Below are positions 44,393-52,535 of a stretch of 64,000 bases of DNA, in pieces. The stretch spans positions 59,271 to 123,270 of the forward strand of contig JBLNEW010000027.1 of assembly GCA_050263095.1 (NCBI GenBank). The letters are read 5' to 3'. A program made the position numbers and the translations under genes. The stretch comes from FEB-35 sp050263095. Lineage in GTDB: Bacteria > Desulfobacterota > Deferrimicrobia > Deferrimicrobiales > Deferrimicrobiaceae. The number at the start of each line of letters is the position of its first letter. Positions within the stretch are counted from its first letter, which is position 1. Below the pieces are notes generated by a model, which ran no database searches, was not told the origin of the DNA, and was given only the letters and a program-made list of their open reading frames with translations.

Positions 44393-45268
44393 ATGCGCCT
44401 TTCCAGATCCATCCTGCCGTTTCTCCCGTCTATCCTGCTGCTGGCATCCTGCGCCCACAGGGAGGCGGCATTCGCCCCTCCCGCCCCGAAGACGGTAAAA
44501 GTTGCCCTGGTGCTCGGCGCGGGGGCATCGAAGGGGTTCGCCCATATCGGCGTGTTGAAGATCATGGAGGCCAATTATATTCCGGTGCACCTGATCGTCG
44601 GGACCAGCGTGGGCAGCTTCGTAGGCAGCCTGTACGCATACGGCTACGACTCCTACAATCTTCAGAAACTCGCCTTTTCGATCGAAAAAGGCGACATCGT
44701 CGATCTGACCGTTCCGGACAACGGGTTCATCAAGGGGGAGAAGCTCGAGGAGTATGTAAACAGGGCCGTCAGGAATACTCCTCTGGAAAATTTAAGGATT
44801 CCATTCCATGCGATAGCGACCGACATCCAGAGCGGGCAGGAATTCGCCTTCGGGAAAGGGAATACCGGGATGGCGGTCCGCGCAAGCTGCTCGATCCCCG
44901 GCGTCTTCCGGCCCGTCCATATTTCCGACCGGACCTACGTGGACGGGGGGGTGGTAAGCCCGGTGGCTGTGAACGCCGCAAGAAGGTTTGGAGCGGACGT
45001 CGTCATCGCGGTGGACATCTCGGCGGGGGACGGGGGGCAGGCGCCGGAAAGCACAATGGAGACCCTGCTCCAGTCGATCGGGATAATGTACGCGAAGCTC
45101 GCCTCCCTTCAGCTTTCCCGGGCCGACGTCGTGATCAGGCCCAAGGTGGGGCACATCGGGTCGAGCGATTTCTCAAAGCGGCACGAGGCGATACTGGAAG
45201 GCGAGAAGGCGGCGCAGGAGGCGTTGCCAGCGATCAGGAGCGCGATCGAAGCCGCCGCATCGCGGTAG
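44393..45268 (+). CDS. Patatin-like phospholipase lipoprotein (RssA-like)
   Basis: A 291-residue lipoprotein with lipobox LASC (Cys18). Patatin domain: oxyanion-type loop LVLGAGASKGFAHIGVL, nucleophile elbow GTSVGSFVGS and the Asp of the dyad in YVDGGVVSPV. The oxyanion loop usually reads GGGxxRG; here GAGASKG has Lys instead of Arg. Members hydrolyse phospholipid acyl esters. The export signal suggests action at the membrane-periplasm interface. The ATG follows ACGGAGGAAAAACG, and the stop is 4 nt from the convergent dnaB stop. Confidence 0.85.
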   Translation: MRLSRSILPFLPSILLLASCAHREAAFAPPAPKTVKVALVLGAGASKGFAHIGVLKIMEANYIPVHLIVGTSVGSFVGSLYAYGYDSYNLQKLAFSIEKGDIVDLTVPDNGFIKGEKLEEYVNRAVRNTPLENLRIPFHAIATDIQSGQEFAFGKGNTGMAVRASCSIPGVFRPVHISDRTYVDGGVVSPVAVNAARRFGADVVIAVDISAGDGGQAPESTMETLLQSIGIMYAKLASLQLSRADVVIRPKVGHIGSSDFSKRHEAILEGEKAAQEALPAIRSAIEAAASR

Positions 45269-45272
45269 ACGC

Positions 45273-47924
45273 TTATTCGTAATCCTTCGCCAGGTCCTCG
45301 AAGCGCGTATACGGGGAAAGGAATGCCAGGCTGATCTCGCCGGTCGGGCCGTTGCGGTGCTTGCCGATTATCACCTCGGCGACCCCCTTCTTGTCGTCCG
45401 GGGTCTCCCCCTTGGTATACATTTCTTCCCGATAGATGAACAATATCAAGTCGCTATCCTGTTCGATCGCTCCCGAATTGTGGCTTACGATGCCGTCCGC
45501 CAACCAGGAAGATGGACCAGGAACAGTTAGGTCGAAGACCTCCTCAATCCCGTCCGGCTTCACGTCAGCTACACGATCCCAGAATAAATCGCTTGTTGCC
45601 CACCCCCGCAGGGTATTGTTGTCCAGGAGGTCCGCATACTCCATCAGCAAGCATCGCGAGGGGGCGAAACTGAACTGGTAGCTACCCCCGTAAGAAGTGC
45701 CACGAAGGGTTGCCATTTCCCGATGCGTTATACCGTTTGCCGTCATTGCTTCCCGCACCTGAAGAAAAACTTCCTTCGGAAGGGTATCCACATTAGTATT
45801 TGACTCCACGAATGCCAGTTCATTCCAAAGCCTTTCCGCAGGAGCAACGCGCGGTCCAAATGCTCCCACGGTTTCAAGAAAACGCTTCTGCTGAACGGAG
45901 TCATAGATCGATACAGAGAAAACCGGTCGGTAATTCTCTTTGCAGAAAGCTCCGATTCGGGCAACTATGCCAAGGCGTATCAACAGCGCCGCCACGTCTC
46001 TCGCTAATCCTTCGCTCGATGTGCTGAAATAAATATTCGAAGAACCTTTGGTTCCGGCCTTGCGGCAACAGATGCTCCCATCCGTTGCCCAAAGATGCCG
46101 AAGCAGTAGCCCTATCTGATCGTTGCTTAATTTAAAAACCTCCTCAGGCAGTCGCTTTTCATGGGACCGCTGTCCGAAAATCCCCAACTCACGCAGCCAC
46201 AGGTTGACCCCGGCCGGATGCCAGCGGTTACCGTTACCGCTGATCATCAACTGGTGCCACTTCCCTCGCCCTCGATAGCGGGTCACCTTCGCTCCAAATT
46301 CGTTTTGAGCCGCCTCTGTTACGGCATGGCTGTTTTCTTCGGAAGCGGTTGTGTACCGCATCGGTTGATTATTGAGATAGCTGCCGTCACCGATGAGCTG
46401 TCCCAGCAGGATGATCCTTTCTTCCGGCCAGCGGATGGTGCTGGAGGGCTCAGGAATCCTGCGAGCAATCGCAACCCTGTCGCCTGGCTTCAGATCCGCA
46501 ACGCGTAACCATACGCCGGCAGCGTAAAGCAGGTGTTCGGCTGTTGCCCTGATGGTGCGACCGCTTGCCAAAGCGACGCGCATAACCGGTTTCTCGCCCA
46601 TCGACCAGACGAGGTCGCTCTTCGCGGGAACAATTCGCCCTTCGGTTGACATCGCCCAGACCTCCGCCTGCTTCCCTACCAAGTCACGTATAGGAATACG
46701 GCAGCCGTCCGTGGTCATGACGAGGGTATCCCCCGTAACGCACTCCCTCAAATCCGACATCAGCGGGCGCTTGTCATTCCGGTTTTCCACACTCCTGCTC
46801 AACTGGGAGACCGCGAGGACCGGGATGTCGAGCTCCTTGGCTAGGGCCTTGAGCGAACGGGAAATCTCGGAGACCTCCTGGACACGGTTGTCCGAGGAGG
46901 AGCGGTAAGAGTTCCCACGCATAAGCTGGAGGTAGTCCACCACCACCAGCCCGATATTCTTCTCCTTCTTGAGCCTTCGCGCTTTTGCCCGCAGCTCGAG
47001 GGCGGTCAGGGAATCCGAGTCGTCGATGTAGATCGGGGCTTCCGAAAGCCTTCCCACCGATGCGACGATCCGGTTCATCTCGTCCTGCGCGAGGTACCCG
47101 CTGCGCAGCCGCTTGGAGTTGACGCGAGCGTCCGAGCAGATCATCCGCAGCGCAAGCTGGTGGCGGCTCATCTCCAGCGAGAAGATCGCCACGGGCAGCT
47201 TGTGCTTGATCGAAGCGTTCCGGGCGATATCAAGGCAGAAGGCGGTCTTCCCCATGCTGGGCCGCGCAGCTACGACGACCATGTCCGACTTCTGGAATCC
47301 CGAGGTGAGCTGGTCGAGGTCCCTGAATCCCGACGGGACGCCGGTGATCATCTCCTTGCGCTCGAAGAGCTTCTCGATCTCCTTCATCGACTCCTTGGCC
47401 ATCTCGGCCATCGTGAAGTAGGAGGGCTTGATCTTCTCCTCGGCGATGGCGAAGATCGCCTGCTCGGTCTTGTCGAGGAAATCGTCGACCTCGGAAACAC
47501 CCTGGAACGCAGAGGTCGTGATCTGCTGGGCGACGGAGATCGTCCTCCGCAGGATCGAGGCGTTCTTTACCAGGCGGGCGTATTCGGCCACGTTGGCGGT
47601 CGTGGGAACGTTCTGGATGAGATCGGAGAGGTAGGCCAGCCCGCCGATTTCCCCCTCGACCCCGCGGTCCTGCAGCGCCGAAGAGAGGGTAAGCTGGTCG
47701 ATCGCGCGGCCCCGGTCGTAGAGGTCGATCATCACGGAGAAAAGCGTCCGGTGGGCGCCCTGGTAGAAATCCTCCGGACGGAGAATCTCCACCGCGGCGT
47801 TCATCAGGTCGTTATTGAGCAGGACGGAAGCGATAACACCCTGCTCCGCCGCAAGATTGTGCGGCGGAACGCGGAGAAGGGAGGCCTCGGAGCCGGCTGC
47901 GGGCGTCGCGCGCGTACCGTTCAT
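45273..47924 (-). CDS. dnaB: Replicative DNA helicase DnaB, intein-containing
   Basis: An 883-residue precursor. N-terminal DnaB domain (about 18-120); RecA helicase domain with GFRDLDQLTSGF, Walker A AARPSMGKTAF (Lys226), IFSLEMSRHQLALR and VVVDYLQLM. The protein then reads MSDLRE and is interrupted by a 422-residue intein (395-816) before resuming at SGAIEQDSDLILFIYREE. The spliced product would be about 461 residues, normal for DnaB. I chose the ATG (MNGTRATP) since GGGAGG is five nt upstream; a GTG two codons earlier is possible. Last gene of the prs-rplY-pth-rpsF-ssb-rpsR-rplI-dnaB run. Confidence 0.95.
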   Translation of the reverse strand: MNGTRATPAAGSEASLLRVPPHNLAAEQGVIASVLLNNDLMNAAVEILRPEDFYQGAHRTLFSVMIDLYDRGRAIDQLTLSSALQDRGVEGEIGGLAYLSDLIQNVPTTANVAEYARLVKNASILRRTISVAQQITTSAFQGVSEVDDFLDKTEQAIFAIAEEKIKPSYFTMAEMAKESMKEIEKLFERKEMITGVPSGFRDLDQLTSGFQKSDMVVVAARPSMGKTAFCLDIARNASIKHKLPVAIFSLEMSRHQLALRMICSDARVNSKRLRSGYLAQDEMNRIVASVGRLSEAPIYIDDSDSLTALELRAKARRLKKEKNIGLVVVDYLQLMRGNSYRSSSDNRVQEVSEISRSLKALAKELDIPVLAVSQLSRSVENRNDKRPLMSDLRECVTGDTLVMTTDGCRIPIRDLVGKQAEVWAMSTEGRIVPAKSDLVWSMGEKPVMRVALASGRTIRATAEHLLYAAGVWLRVADLKPGDRVAIARRIPEPSSTIRWPEERIILLGQLIGDGSYLNNQPMRYTTASEENSHAVTEAAQNEFGAKVTRYRGRGKWHQLMISGNGNRWHPAGVNLWLRELGIFGQRSHEKRLPEEVFKLSNDQIGLLLRHLWATDGSICCRKAGTKGSSNIYFSTSSEGLARDVAALLIRLGIVARIGAFCKENYRPVFSVSIYDSVQQKRFLETVGAFGPRVAPAERLWNELAFVESNTNVDTLPKEVFLQVREAMTANGITHREMATLRGTSYGGSYQFSFAPSRCLLMEYADLLDNNTLRGWATSDLFWDRVADVKPDGIEEVFDLTVPGPSSWLADGIVSHNSGAIEQDSDLILFIYREEMYTKGETPDDKKGVAEVIIGKHRNGPTGEISLAFLSPYTRFEDLAKDYE
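45477..46742 (-). mobile_element. Intein with LAGLIDADG homing endonuclease in dnaB
   Basis: Protein-level mobile element of 422 residues between DLRE and SGAIEQ. N-terminal splice block: CVTGDTLVMTTDG with nucleophile Cys1; block B: TIRATAEHLLYAAG with the TxxH motif (His70). Endonuclease motifs: LLGQLIGDGSY (about 112-122) and LLRHLWATDGS (about 213-223), each with the acidic Asp. C-terminal blocks: EVFDLTVPGPSSWLADG then IVSHN with the final His-Asn, followed by Ser+1. All residues needed for splicing and both endonuclease acidic residues appear present. Base composition is visibly less GC-biased at third positions than in the flanking exteins, consistent with acquisition. Confidence 0.93.
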
Positions 47925-47949
47925 TGGCACCTCCCTTCCAGGCGAGTCG

Positions 47950-48396
47950 CTACGATTCCGCCACCACGCTGACAGAGACCTCCGGATGCAGATCGGACCC
48001 CGCCTTCACCTTCACCTTGTAGTCGCCGATCTGCTTGATGGGGTCCTGCAGCAGGACCGTCTTCCGGTCTACCGCGACGCCGGCCTTTTCCAGCGCCTCG
48101 GCGATGTCTCGCGACGTAATGGCGCCGAACAGCTTCCCTTCCTCGCCGGCCTTGGCGGATATGGTCAGGGACACGGACGCCAGCCTCTCGGCAAGGGACT
48201 CCGCTCCCTTGCGGGTCTTCTTCGCTCTGGCCTCTATCACCCGCCGGTCGTGCTCGAGGGCCTTCAGGTTGCGCAGGTTCGCCGGCACCGCCAGCTCCCG
48301 CGGAATAAGGTAGTTCCTCCCGAACCCGTCCGCGACCTTGACGACGTCGCCCGCCTTCCCCAGCTTTTCCACGTCTTCGCGCAGGATTACTTTCAT
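47950..48396 (-). CDS. rplI: 50S ribosomal protein L9
   Basis: A 148-residue two-domain L9. The N-terminal rRNA-binding segment is MKVILREDVEKLGKAGDVVK with FGRNYLIPRELAVPA, joined to the C-terminal domain by a long charged helix. Normal length. It lies between rpsR and dnaB, the usual bacterial order. Confidence 0.97.
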   Translation of the reverse strand: MKVILREDVEKLGKAGDVVKVADGFGRNYLIPRELAVPANLRNLKALEHDRRVIEARAKKTRKGAESLAERLASVSLTISAKAGEEGKLFGAITSRDIAEALEKAGVAVDRKTVLLQDPIKQIGDYKVKVKAGSDLHPEVSVSVVAES

Positions 48397-48409
48397 CTCC
48401 GCCGCCCTC

Positions 48410-48700
48410 CTACCGGACCTGCGTGGCGGTGAACGGGATCAGCGCCACTGCCCGCGCCTTCTTTATCTCCACCGTCAGCTTGCGCTGGTGTGTGGCGCAG
48501 GTGCCGGATATGCGCCGCGGGACGATCTTTCCCCGCTCGGAGACGAACTGCTTGATCATGTAAACGTTCTTGTAGTCGAGCTGCAGCTCCTTTTCCGCGC
48601 AGAACCGGCAGAACTTCTTGCGTACGTACCGTTTCCTCGGCCCTCCGGGGCCGCCGCCCTCGCGCGGGCCGTTCCGGTGGGGTCTCATTGGGGTGGCCAT
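48410..48700 (-). CDS. rpsR: 30S ribosomal protein S18 (zinc-ribbon-like form)
   Basis: 96 residues. A basic N-terminal tail is followed by KKFCRFCAEKE, VYMIKQFVSERGKIVPRR, then SGTCATHQRKL. The CxxC plus Cys and His give a possible zinc site, that is, the C+ type. The start ATG has GAGGAGGAAC upstream. It lies between ssb and rplI. Confidence 0.95.
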   Translation of the reverse strand: MATPMRPHRNGPREGGGPGGPRKRYVRKKFCRFCAEKELQLDYKNVYMIKQFVSERGKIVPRRISGTCATHQRKLTVEIKKARAVALIPFTATQVR

Positions 48701-48739
48701 CGTTGCTGTTCCTCCTCGAATATTGTCGATGTTCCGGGT

Positions 48740-49144
48740 TTAAAATGGAATGTCTTCATCCGGCCCTTCGGGGCCCTGCGGCTGCGACCCGCCGGCGCCC
48801 GCCTCTTGCGCGGCGCCCTTGGGGGAGCCCAGGAACTGGACGCCGTCCGCGACCACCTCGATCTTGCTCCTCTTGGTCCCTTCGGACTCCCACCTGCGCT
48901 GGCGGAGCCTCCCCTCCACCAGGACCGGCCGTCCCTTGGAGAGGTATTCGGCGCAGTTCTCCCCGAGCTTGCCGAAGACCACGATGTCGAAGAACGACAC
49001 GTCCTCCTTGAGCTCGTTGTTCTGCTTGTACCGCGAGTTGACCGCGATGCCGAAGCTCGTCACCGACAGGCCCGAGGGCAGATACCGTATTTCCGGGTCC
49101 CGCACAAGGTTCCCGGCCAGGATGACGCGGTTGAAGGTGACCAT
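48740..49144 (-). CDS. ssb: Single-stranded DNA-binding protein
   Basis: A 134-residue SSB with an OB fold (NRVILAGNLVRDPEIRYLPS, VSFFDIVVFGKLGENCAEYL, RPVLVEGRLRQRRWESEG), a Gly/Gln/Pro linker and the acidic tip DEDIPF that recruits repair and replication partners. The start is the ATG of MVTFNRV, with GGGAGAACATC upstream. It sits between rpsF and rpsR as in most bacteria. Confidence 0.97.
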   Translation of the reverse strand: MVTFNRVILAGNLVRDPEIRYLPSGLSVTSFGIAVNSRYKQNNELKEDVSFFDIVVFGKLGENCAEYLSKGRPVLVEGRLRQRRWESEGTKRSKIEVVADGVQFLGSPKGAAQEAGAGGSQPQGPEGPDEDIPF

Positions 49145-49160
49145 GATGTTCTCCCTTCCG

Positions 49161-49559
49161 CTAGGGAACGGTTGCGGGAGGCGGCGCATCGCCCCCCGGC
49201 GGCTGCCCCTCCGGAGAAGCCGGCGCCTCCGAGGCTGCCGGAAGGACCGTTCCGGCCTTCTGCTTCAGCTCGACCTCCACGCGGGACGTCAGGTGGCGCA
49301 GGATACCGTCGAAGATCTTGATGTTGCGCTCGACTTCCTCCACGACGCCGCGGTTGCCGGTGTAGAGGAGGAACGTGTAATAAGCGTTTACTCTTTTTCC
49401 TATCTGGTAGGCCAGCTTCCGGTTTCCCCAGTCGTCCTGCTTGAGGATCTCCCCCTGGTAGGAAGCGATGACGCCCGCAAGCTTCGAGAGGAATTCCTTC
49501 CGCTGCTCTTCCGGAAGCTCCGGGTCGAACAGTACCGCGGTTTCATACTTTTTCGGCAT
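49161..49559 (-). CDS. rpsF: 30S ribosomal protein S6
   Basis: 132 residues. Typical S6 start MPKKYETAVLFDPELPEEQR, with DWGNRKLAYQIGKRVNAYY and the strand YTFLLYTGN. An Ala/Pro/Gly-rich C-terminal tail of about 30 residues extends past the S6 core. The start ATG follows GGAGGCAAAGAAACACA and lies inside the last 17 nt of pth. Confidence 0.95.
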   Translation of the reverse strand: MPKKYETAVLFDPELPEEQRKEFLSKLAGVIASYQGEILKQDDWGNRKLAYQIGKRVNAYYTFLLYTGNRGVVEEVERNIKIFDGILRHLTSRVEVELKQKAGTVLPAASEAPASPEGQPPGGDAPPPATVP

Positions 49560-50256
49560 TGTGTTTCTTTGCCTCCTTTCGGCTGATCGAGCCCCCGGAC
49601 TTTTCGCCGGGAGCAAGGAGTATGTTGCCCTCCGCGGACGGCGGAGGGGGTGTTGCGCGCCGGGCGTTCCGGCGCGTCATCGTCTTGTCGAAGCCGTCCC
49701 GCAGTATCTCCAGGACGGCCTCGGCGGCTGAAGCGACGCCGCCAAGGAAAAGGTCCCGCGATTCCGGCGGCGGAGGCGAGAGAACGAAGTCCGCCGGATC
49801 GACGCCCTCGGTAGGGCGGCCGATCCCGATCCGGACCCGCAGGAACGCCAGGGTCCCGAGCTCCTGCTGCAAAGATCGCAATCCGTTGTGCCCGCCCGTC
49901 CCGCCGCCGCGCTTGAGCCTTACCTGGCCGGGGGGGAGGTCCAGATCGTCGTGCAGCACGATCAGGCCTTCGGGGGACTCCGCGTAATCGCGGTATATCG
50001 GCGCCACCGCCTCGCCGCAACGGTTCATGTACGTCAGCGGCCTGGCCAGGAGGACCGCGACGCCTTCCGCGTCGCCGACGCCGCACTCGAGCTCCCCCTC
50101 CCTGGCGAACCGTATCCCCAGGGGGCGCGCCAGACGGTCCGCCGCCATGAACCCGGCGTTGTGGAGCGTCCCGCCGTACCTGCGCCCCGGATTCCCCAGG
50201 CCGACGACCAGGAGCTCCGGGCGGCTAGGCTTTCTCCTTCTCCGCAGGTTCCGCAA
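49543..50256 (-). CDS. pth: Peptidyl-tRNA hydrolase
   Basis: Releases peptides from peptidyl-tRNA. Motifs: LLVVGLGNPGRRYGGTLHNAG with the catalytic His, PLTYMNRCGEAV, VLHDDLDLPPGQVRLKRGGG and GGHNGLRSL. The core is normal; about 40 residues after DFVLSPPPPE form an unusual Pro/Ala/Lys-rich tail that overlaps rpsF. The start is uncertain: no ATG is available, so the TTG used here lies inside the end of rplY (32-nt overlap); a CTG nearer to GLGNPG is an alternative. Confidence 0.88.
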   Translation of the reverse strand: MRNLRRRRKPSRPELLVVGLGNPGRRYGGTLHNAGFMAADRLARPLGIRFAREGELECGVGDAEGVAVLLARPLTYMNRCGEAVAPIYRDYAESPEGLIVLHDDLDLPPGQVRLKRGGGTGGHNGLRSLQQELGTLAFLRVRIGIGRPTEGVDPADFVLSPPPPESRDLFLGGVASAAEAVLEILRDGFDKTMTRRNARRATPPPPSAEGNILLAPGEKSGGSISRKEAKKHNAEKV

Positions 50257-50887
50257 CGCTGGCGCCTTCCGCCGCCGCTTCCGCGCCTTCCTCCGGCGCC
50301 GCGGTGACCACTTCCTCCACCTTCGGCGTGTGCACCGAGGCGATGGTCATCTTCAGGTCCTTCTCGACGGCCTGTACGCCCGCCGGGAAAACGACATCCC
50401 CCAGGTGCAGCGACTGGCCGAGGCCCAGGTGCGACACGTTTACCTCGATGAGCTCGGGGACGTTGTCCGGTGTGCACTCGACTTCGATGTTGCGAACGAC
50501 CTGCTCGAGGACGCCCCCCAGCTCGATCCCGGCCGCCTTGCCGCGGAGCTTGAGCGGCACCTCGATCCTGAACTTCCGGCCCAGCGCCACTTCGTAGAAG
50601 TCGACGTGGATCACGCGGTCGGTGAGGGGGTCCGTCTGCAATTCCTTCAGAACCGCGAACGACTCCTTCGCGTCGGCGCCGTCCGTGACGCTCATCTTCA
50701 CGACCACCGTCCCCCGCCGGGCGGTTGCAAGAAACCTCTCGAGGTCGCGCCGTTCGAACTCCAGCGGCCGAGTCTCCAGCCCCTTGCCGTAAATGACCCC
50801 CGGGACCATGCCCTGGCCGAGCCGCTTCCGGTTCTTCTCCTTCCCGGTGCTCAGGCGGCGCGCCGCCGAAAGTTCCAATATCGCCAT
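50225..50887 (-). CDS. rplY: 50S ribosomal protein L25 (CTC-type)
   Basis: 220 residues, the long CTC form: an L25 5S rRNA-binding domain (about 1-95, with RLSTGKEKNRKRLGQGMVPG) plus the TL5-like C-terminal beta domain and an Ala/Glu-rich tail. It binds 5S rRNA; the long form is associated with general stress in other bacteria. The ATG has GGAGAGAGGAA directly upstream. Sits between prs and pth, a common arrangement. Confidence 0.95.
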   Translation of the reverse strand: MAILELSAARRLSTGKEKNRKRLGQGMVPGVIYGKGLETRPLEFERRDLERFLATARRGTVVVKMSVTDGADAKESFAVLKELQTDPLTDRVIHVDFYEVALGRKFRIEVPLKLRGKAAGIELGGVLEQVVRNIEVECTPDNVPELIEVNVSHLGLGQSLHLGDVVFPAGVQAVEKDLKMTIASVHTPKVEEVVTAAPEEGAEAAAEGASVAEPAEKEKA

Positions 50888-50900
50888 TTCCTCTCTCCTC

Positions 50901-51836
50901 CTAGACGAACAGCGAGCTGACTGAATCCTGGAAATGTATCCTCTTGATGGCCTCGCCCAGAAGGCCGGCCACCGAAAGTACGCGAAGCTTCCTGCAGGCC
51001 GATTTTGCGCCGAGGGGAATGGTGTTCGTGACCACCAGTTCCTCTATTGCGGATTTCTCGAGACGCTCGATCGCCGGCCCCGATAGCACGGCATGGGTGG
51101 CCAGGGCGAAAATGCGCTTTGCCCCTTTTTTGCGCAACGCCTCGGCGGACTGGACAAGCGTTCCCGCCGTGTCGACCATGTCGTCGAGCAGTATCGCCGT
51201 CTTTCCTTCAACCTCTCCTATGATGTTCATGACCTCGGCGACGTTGGGCCCTACACGGCGCTTGTCGATGATGGCCAGGGTGGTGTTCAGCCGCTTGGCG
51301 AAGGCCCTTGCGCGCTCCACGCCGCCCGCGTCGGGAGAAACTATGACCGTTTCGTCCTTGTAGTTGCTCTTTATATATTCCAGCATCACCGGGGCGGCGT
51401 ACAGGTGGTCCACCGGGATGTTGAAGAATCCCTGGATCTGGCCGGCGTGCAGGTCCACCGTGAGCACGCGGGACACCCCGGCCGCCGTCAGCAGGTCCGC
51501 CACGAGCTTGGCGGAAATCGGCGCGCGGGGAAACACCTTGCGGTCCTGCCGGGCATATCCGTAATACGGGATGACCGCGGTCACGCGCTTGGCCGACGCG
51601 CGCTTGAGCGCGTCCATCAGTATGAGCAGCTCCATCAGGTTGTCGTTCACCGGCGGGCAGGTCGGCTGCACGATGAAAACGTCCACGCCGCGGACGTTCT
51701 CGCGGATCTCCACGTTGATCTCGCCGTCGCTGAAACGCTTGATCTCGGCGGCTCCCAGCGGGACGCACAGGAACGCGCAGATTTCCTTCGCCAGCTCGAC
51801 GTGCGCGGTACCCGAGAAAAGCTTGAGCCTGGTCAC
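50901..51836 (-). CDS. prs: Ribose-phosphate pyrophosphokinase
   Basis: A 311-residue PRPP synthetase (ribose-5-P + ATP to PRPP). Motifs: FSDGEINVEIRENVRG, PYYGYARQDRKVFPRAPISA (flexible loop), DLHAGQIQGFF, VSPDAGGVERARAFAKRL and the PRPP-binding ILLDDMVDTAGTL. The GTG start is preceded by GGGAAGAGGTGT. First gene of the operon running through rplY, pth, rpsF, ssb, rpsR, rplI to dnaB. Confidence 0.97.
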   Translation of the reverse strand: MTRLKLFSGTAHVELAKEICAFLCVPLGAAEIKRFSDGEINVEIRENVRGVDVFIVQPTCPPVNDNLMELLILMDALKRASAKRVTAVIPYYGYARQDRKVFPRAPISAKLVADLLTAAGVSRVLTVDLHAGQIQGFFNIPVDHLYAAPVMLEYIKSNYKDETVIVSPDAGGVERARAFAKRLNTTLAIIDKRRVGPNVAEVMNIIGEVEGKTAILLDDMVDTAGTLVQSAEALRKKGAKRIFALATHAVLSGPAIERLEKSAIEELVVTNTIPLGAKSACRKLRVLSVAGLLGEAIKRIHFQDSVSSLFV

Positions 51837-51879
51837 ACCTCTTCCCCTGTTGGGAGTATCCGCAACCTGAAAGATAGAG

Positions 51880-51909
51880 ATGTTACAACGACCGTCCGCC
51901 GCTTTGCAA
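51880..51909 (-). promoter_or_regulatory. Candidate sigma-70 promoter of the prs-dnaB operon
   Basis: Minus-strand TTGCAA (51904-51909), 18-nt spacer, TAACAT (51880-51885), 44 nt before the prs GTG. Confidence 0.4.
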
Positions 51910-52111
51910 GGGGAAAAGGGAAATTCTACACGCGCTTATACCCCCGCAATCGGTAATAAGGTGCAGCAGAAGCACGGGGGCTTCCGGTGGACATGGATCG
52001 GGTATTCTCCAAATGGGGAATCGGCTCCCTATTCGGGTAATCAAAACAGGCCCGATGCATGGGGCAAAAAAATATCCTTTTTAATTTCAATATGTTTCAT
52101 GAGCAACGCAA

Positions 52112-52128
52112 TTGGCATGGTACTTGAG
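52112..52128 (+). promoter_or_regulatory. Sigma-54-like promoter upstream of the small secreted protein gene
   Basis: TTGGCATGGTACTTGAG matches the -24/-12 consensus (TGGCAyr-N4-TTGCw) with correct GG-to-GN spacing; the -12 element is GA rather than the preferred GC. It lies 43 nt before the ATG. With one position off at the key -12 dinucleotide, it is a moderate candidate. An NtrC-type activator is encoded in this window. Confidence 0.4.
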
Positions 52129-52171
52129 ATAGTTACCCCAGATCGATTTTCCAATCTCTGGAGGTGGGAGT

Positions 52172-52471
52172 ATGAAAAGGTTCCTGGCGTTGATGGTGGC
52201 GGTGGTTTTCGCCCTGACCTGCTTCGGCACGGTCATGGCGGCGGATCCGAAGGCGGCGGCCCCGGCCGCTCCCGCGAAGGCGGCTCCGGCAGCGGATAAC
52301 ACGATGAAGAAGGAAGCCGCGAAGCCCTAGAAGAAGAAGCCTGCCGCGAAGAAAAAGGCCCCTGCAAAGAAGAAGGCAGCCAAGAAGGCCGAAGAGAAGA
52401 AAGAGGAAATGAAGCCTGCAGCGCCTCCGGCGGCACCCCCGGCGGCTCCTCCGGCAGCGCCGAAGAAGTAA
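52172..52471 (+). pseudogene. Small secreted Ala/Lys/Pro-rich protein interrupted by an in-frame TAG
   Basis: The ATG follows a near-ideal GGAGGTGGGAG. Residues 1-23 form a signal peptide ending TVMA-A. The mature part is Ala/Pro/Lys-rich. At codon 53 (52328-52330) the frame meets TAG, then continues in the same frame for 46 more codons of the same Lys/Ala/Pro composition (repeated KKKxAAKK, then PPAAPPAAPP) to TAA. The interruption is a single codon, one base from CAG or AAG, with no frameshift. It could be a recent nonsense mutation, a sequencing or assembly error, or programmed readthrough. The histone-H1-like basic tail suggests polyanion binding if translated. No homologue is recognised. 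Confidence 0.6.
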
Positions 52472-52499
52472 CTCCCTTCACAAAGGGAAAAGAACGGCC

Positions 52500-52532
52500 A
52501 AGGGCAGGGGATTCGCGTCCCCTGCCCTTTTT
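52500..52532 (+). terminator. Rho-independent terminator
   Basis: 12-bp stem AAGGGCAGGGGA (52500-52511) / TCCCCTGCCCTT (52518-52529), 6-nt loop, then TTTTT. It closes the small secreted-protein transcript, placed after the distal TAA rather than after the internal TAG. Confidence 0.85.
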
Positions 52533-52535
52533 GCA

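Larger units (their letters stand above)
51837..52171. other. Divergent 335-nt intergenic region with promoter signals
   Basis: Separates prs (minus) from the small secreted protein gene (plus). It holds a candidate prs promoter on its left and a sigma-54-like site on its right, and between them an AT-richer stretch (52060-52110). A reading frame spanning part of it (51880-52299) has atypical composition and runs into the secreted-protein gene in another frame, so no gene is called. Confidence 0.5.

Noticed and set aside
45273..47924. Two separate genes (dnaB fragments) or a frameshift
   Set aside because: One continuous frame; the interruption has complete intein splice blocks and the exteins join to a normal DnaB sequence.
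51880..52299. 139-codon plus-strand frame spanning the prs upstream region
   Set aside because: Composition changes abruptly along its length and it reads the small secreted-protein gene in a different frame; the good SD and signal peptide belong to that gene.
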